This document shows, one piece after another, positions 62,032 to 64,000 of a DNA stretch of 64,000 nt. The translations under genes were made by a program, and so were the position numbers. The stretch is from Tuctoria greenei (lineage: Eukaryota > Streptophyta > Magnoliopsida > Poales > Poaceae): NCBI GenBank assembly GCA_036927565.1, contig JAYESD010000006.1, positions 106,613,353-106,677,352 on the forward strand. Direction: 5' to 3'. The notes under the pieces are model-generated. The model was given only the letters and a program-made list of their open reading frames with translations. It did not search any database and was not told the origin of the DNA. Within the stretch, counting starts at the first letter, position 1, and every line of letters starts with the position of its first letter.

Positions 62032-64000
62032 TGTGACGCCCGGTTCCGATAAATGAACCAAGCTAACGTATATGTGTGCCCAGGATGTTCATCACACATA
62101 TATGAGTGCAATGACAAACGATATACAGATAATTACCACAGAACAAGATTAATTAACCAAATTTCATTACACAAACCAGATTATCCTCGAATACAATCCC
62201 TAATGAATATTTATGACAAGTTCAACTAATGCAGTGGAAATAAATTAATTAAGCAAACTAAGCAACTAAGCAGCATAAGTGATAGGGTATATATGCGCAG
62301 CTCCAATCAACACCACCGGCAAAGCTGACGGTAGACACGGCCTAGAACTCCGCATTATCACCATTAAACTCACAATCCTGACCTGCAACTGTTGGGGGGG
62401 ATTGCAAGAGTGAGTACATGTCGTACTCAGCAAGTGTGGAAAGTATGACATGTGGCTGATTCAAATGACGACAATATTAATGGCAAAGTGCTGAAAAGTA
62501 CATTAAAACATTTGAAAAGCAATATATTATAATTATAAGAATCAAACCCATCATAATCATAAATAATATCATAATACCAAACTGAATTTACTACCATCAT
62601 CCATGATTCCAGATTTCACCATTTCCAATAACCATATTCAATACCAGAAATTAAATCCATAACCATTACCAAACCATAACCATTCCAAATTCCAATTTCC
62701 CTCTAATCATGGAAGTTGTCCAAGTGCTCATAACCGGGAGCACGGCTATCATGATAGTTTTATTTAACTCTGTAGAGTTTGTACCTCTTTACCCACGTGT
62801 TCGTGATTTCATCACCTTTCGGTGACTAAGAACCTCCCTTATGCCCATGACCCATCGGTCACATTACACACTTCCGTGGGTGTGTGGCCAAGAGATCACA
62901 AAATAGCCTTTACAAAGGGATTACTAGTCTATTCAGACTCCACTGAGGTTTCACCGGTGGCGATGTCTCCAACTGAGCACATCTTCAACCAAGGGCCCCC
63001 TCTTGAGCCATTCAGATCTCAGGGTAGTCCCGCCAATCATCAACAAACCCAATCTGACTACCTCTTCCCCGAGCATCCACAATGGTCCAAACAGCACTAG
63101 CAAAGCCCTAATTAATCAGCTACGCCGCACCCATACTTGGCCTCGTGGTGGCACTGTAGTCCTGGCTTATTCTCGCATGAACCGGTCCTTAGATCTAAAG
63201 CAAGCAAAACCACCATGACATCCAACCCATCCACATACCAGGCTTGCTTATGTCACCCATTACCATACCATATTTAACCAGTTCATGCTAACCATAATAT
63301 CATCCATGCACAATTAAGTTGAGTGGTATAGTTACTTCCCATCCCAGTTGATTAAGTGAAGCAAAAAGGTAAAAAGCTCTTCCCGACTCTCTACCATAAA
63401 TTTCAGGCGACAAGGGTGGTCAAACAAATCTAGTAAACTTCCTACCATAGAATTCCCATCAGATTGACACAAGCATGCAGTTTGCAAACAAGACATTTAT
63501 TTTAAAAATAGGATCAATATGCTTCAAGGACACTTGCCTTGCTCCGGCGGATAGGGTTGCTCAAGCGCTTTGAAGTCTTGGTTCTGGAAATCCTCGTACA
63601 CGATCTCTTGAGCACTTTTCTCTACTCGTGATCACACATACAAGAAAATGTATACAAATCAACATGATGCACACACATTAAACAACATGCGATGATATAC
63701 ATGCATGCAAAGATCAGTTATTAATTAATTATGATTGTTTATTAATTAGATGCAACTAGTTCATACGTGTTCATACGAGTTTACGGGTGTTTTAGCGAGG
63801 ATTAATGCTGCTGAAAATAAAAAGGCGATGCAAAAAAATCAATTTACGTCTATTAGATCTAATACGTCGCTAAAATTCACATCGGAAAAACGAATCCTAC
63901 CGTAGATGTGACGGCTTTAAAGATCATGAGGGTGAAGGCGACGCATAGACGAAGCGGATGGCGCAAGGTCCTCCGGCGTCACGACGACGGCGACGACGAT
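62032..64000. mobile_element. Gyp-R: gypsy-like LTR or element end (partial)
   Basis: The Sir-D frame stops abruptly and TGTGACGCCCGGTTCC begins. The TGTGACGCC/GGCGTCACA end is typical of plant gypsy LTRs. The next 1.97 kb to the window edge is non-coding, AT-rich to about 62720, with no gag or pol signature and no matching terminus. The presumptive 5-bp duplication is ATGTG (62027-62031), not confirmable here. The hairpin TGAGTAC/GTACTCA at 62411-62429 resembles one common in such LTRs and hints at minus orientation. Short open frames at 62822-63218 lack protein-like features. Confidence 0.55.
62411..62429. repeat. Short inverted repeat in Gyp-R
   Basis: TGAGTAC and GTACTCA (7-bp arms) around the 5-base loop ATGTC. 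Confidence 0.75.

Noticed and set aside
62822..63218. Two overlapping plus-strand ORFs near the right edge
   Set aside because: Short, no domain, inside a presumptive gypsy LTR.
1..64000. tRNA, rRNA, DNA transposon or MITE
   Set aside because: I looked for cloverleaf, rRNA, CACTA and short terminal-inverted-repeat signatures and saw none that hold up; the tRNA-like matches are primer-binding sites.

Overview
The window is retrotransposon sequence from end to end; I find no host gene, tRNA or rRNA. It looks like intergenic DNA of a large plant genome. The evidence is plant-type Ty1/copia and Ty3/gypsy elements primed by initiator-tRNA-Met sites (TGGTATCAGAGC) and nested in each other. Several are Sirevirus-like copia elements carrying an extra ORF after pol. 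A grass (Poaceae) is my inference, from the GC-rich copia gag and the Sirevirus density; it is not proven.

Layout. The base layer is a minus-strand gypsy element, Gyp-G: its integrase starts at 6026 and its 5' ORF is cut at 15110. Everything else sits in it or in things inserted in it. Left: a minus-strand copia element, Cop-A1 (1-6025, runs off the left edge), lies in the Gyp-G integrase. Centre: a deleted copia element, Cop-B (about 7478-12455), lies in Gyp-G pol and itself holds a solo LTR, Cop-A2 (7697-9612, TSD TGGTC). Right: Sirevirus Sir-D starts at 15111 inside a Gyp-G ORF. Sir-D is split by Sir-E (17435-28397, minus, TSD AGAAC), Sir-F (30241-49053, plus, TSD GGGAC), Sir-K (50059-61835, plus, TSD ATGCT) and a gypsy-like LTR starting at 62032. 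Sir-F is in turn split by Sir-H (39517-46431, minus, TSD CTGTG).

Every gag and pol frame is damaged by nonsense codons, frameshifts, deletions or lost catalytic residues, so nothing here looks autonomous. Sir-K is the best preserved: pol is one frame with five nonsense codons and the 3' ORF has one.

Most notable signals: (i) dense arrays of the perfect palindrome CGGACTAGTCCG and its CGGACAAGTCCG/CGGACTTGTCCG variants in every Sirevirus LTR and in the pol-3'ORF spacers; (ii) a cluster of the same motifs translated inside gag of Sir-F and Sir-K; (iii) a 3'-UTR stem-loop conserved in four Sireviruses with compensatory base changes, and a second stem-loop after pol in three; (iv) a conserved 3' ORF with a hydrophobic leader and a splice-acceptor-like CAG before its internal ATG; (v) an in-frame copia-gypsy chimeric ORF made by a deletion.
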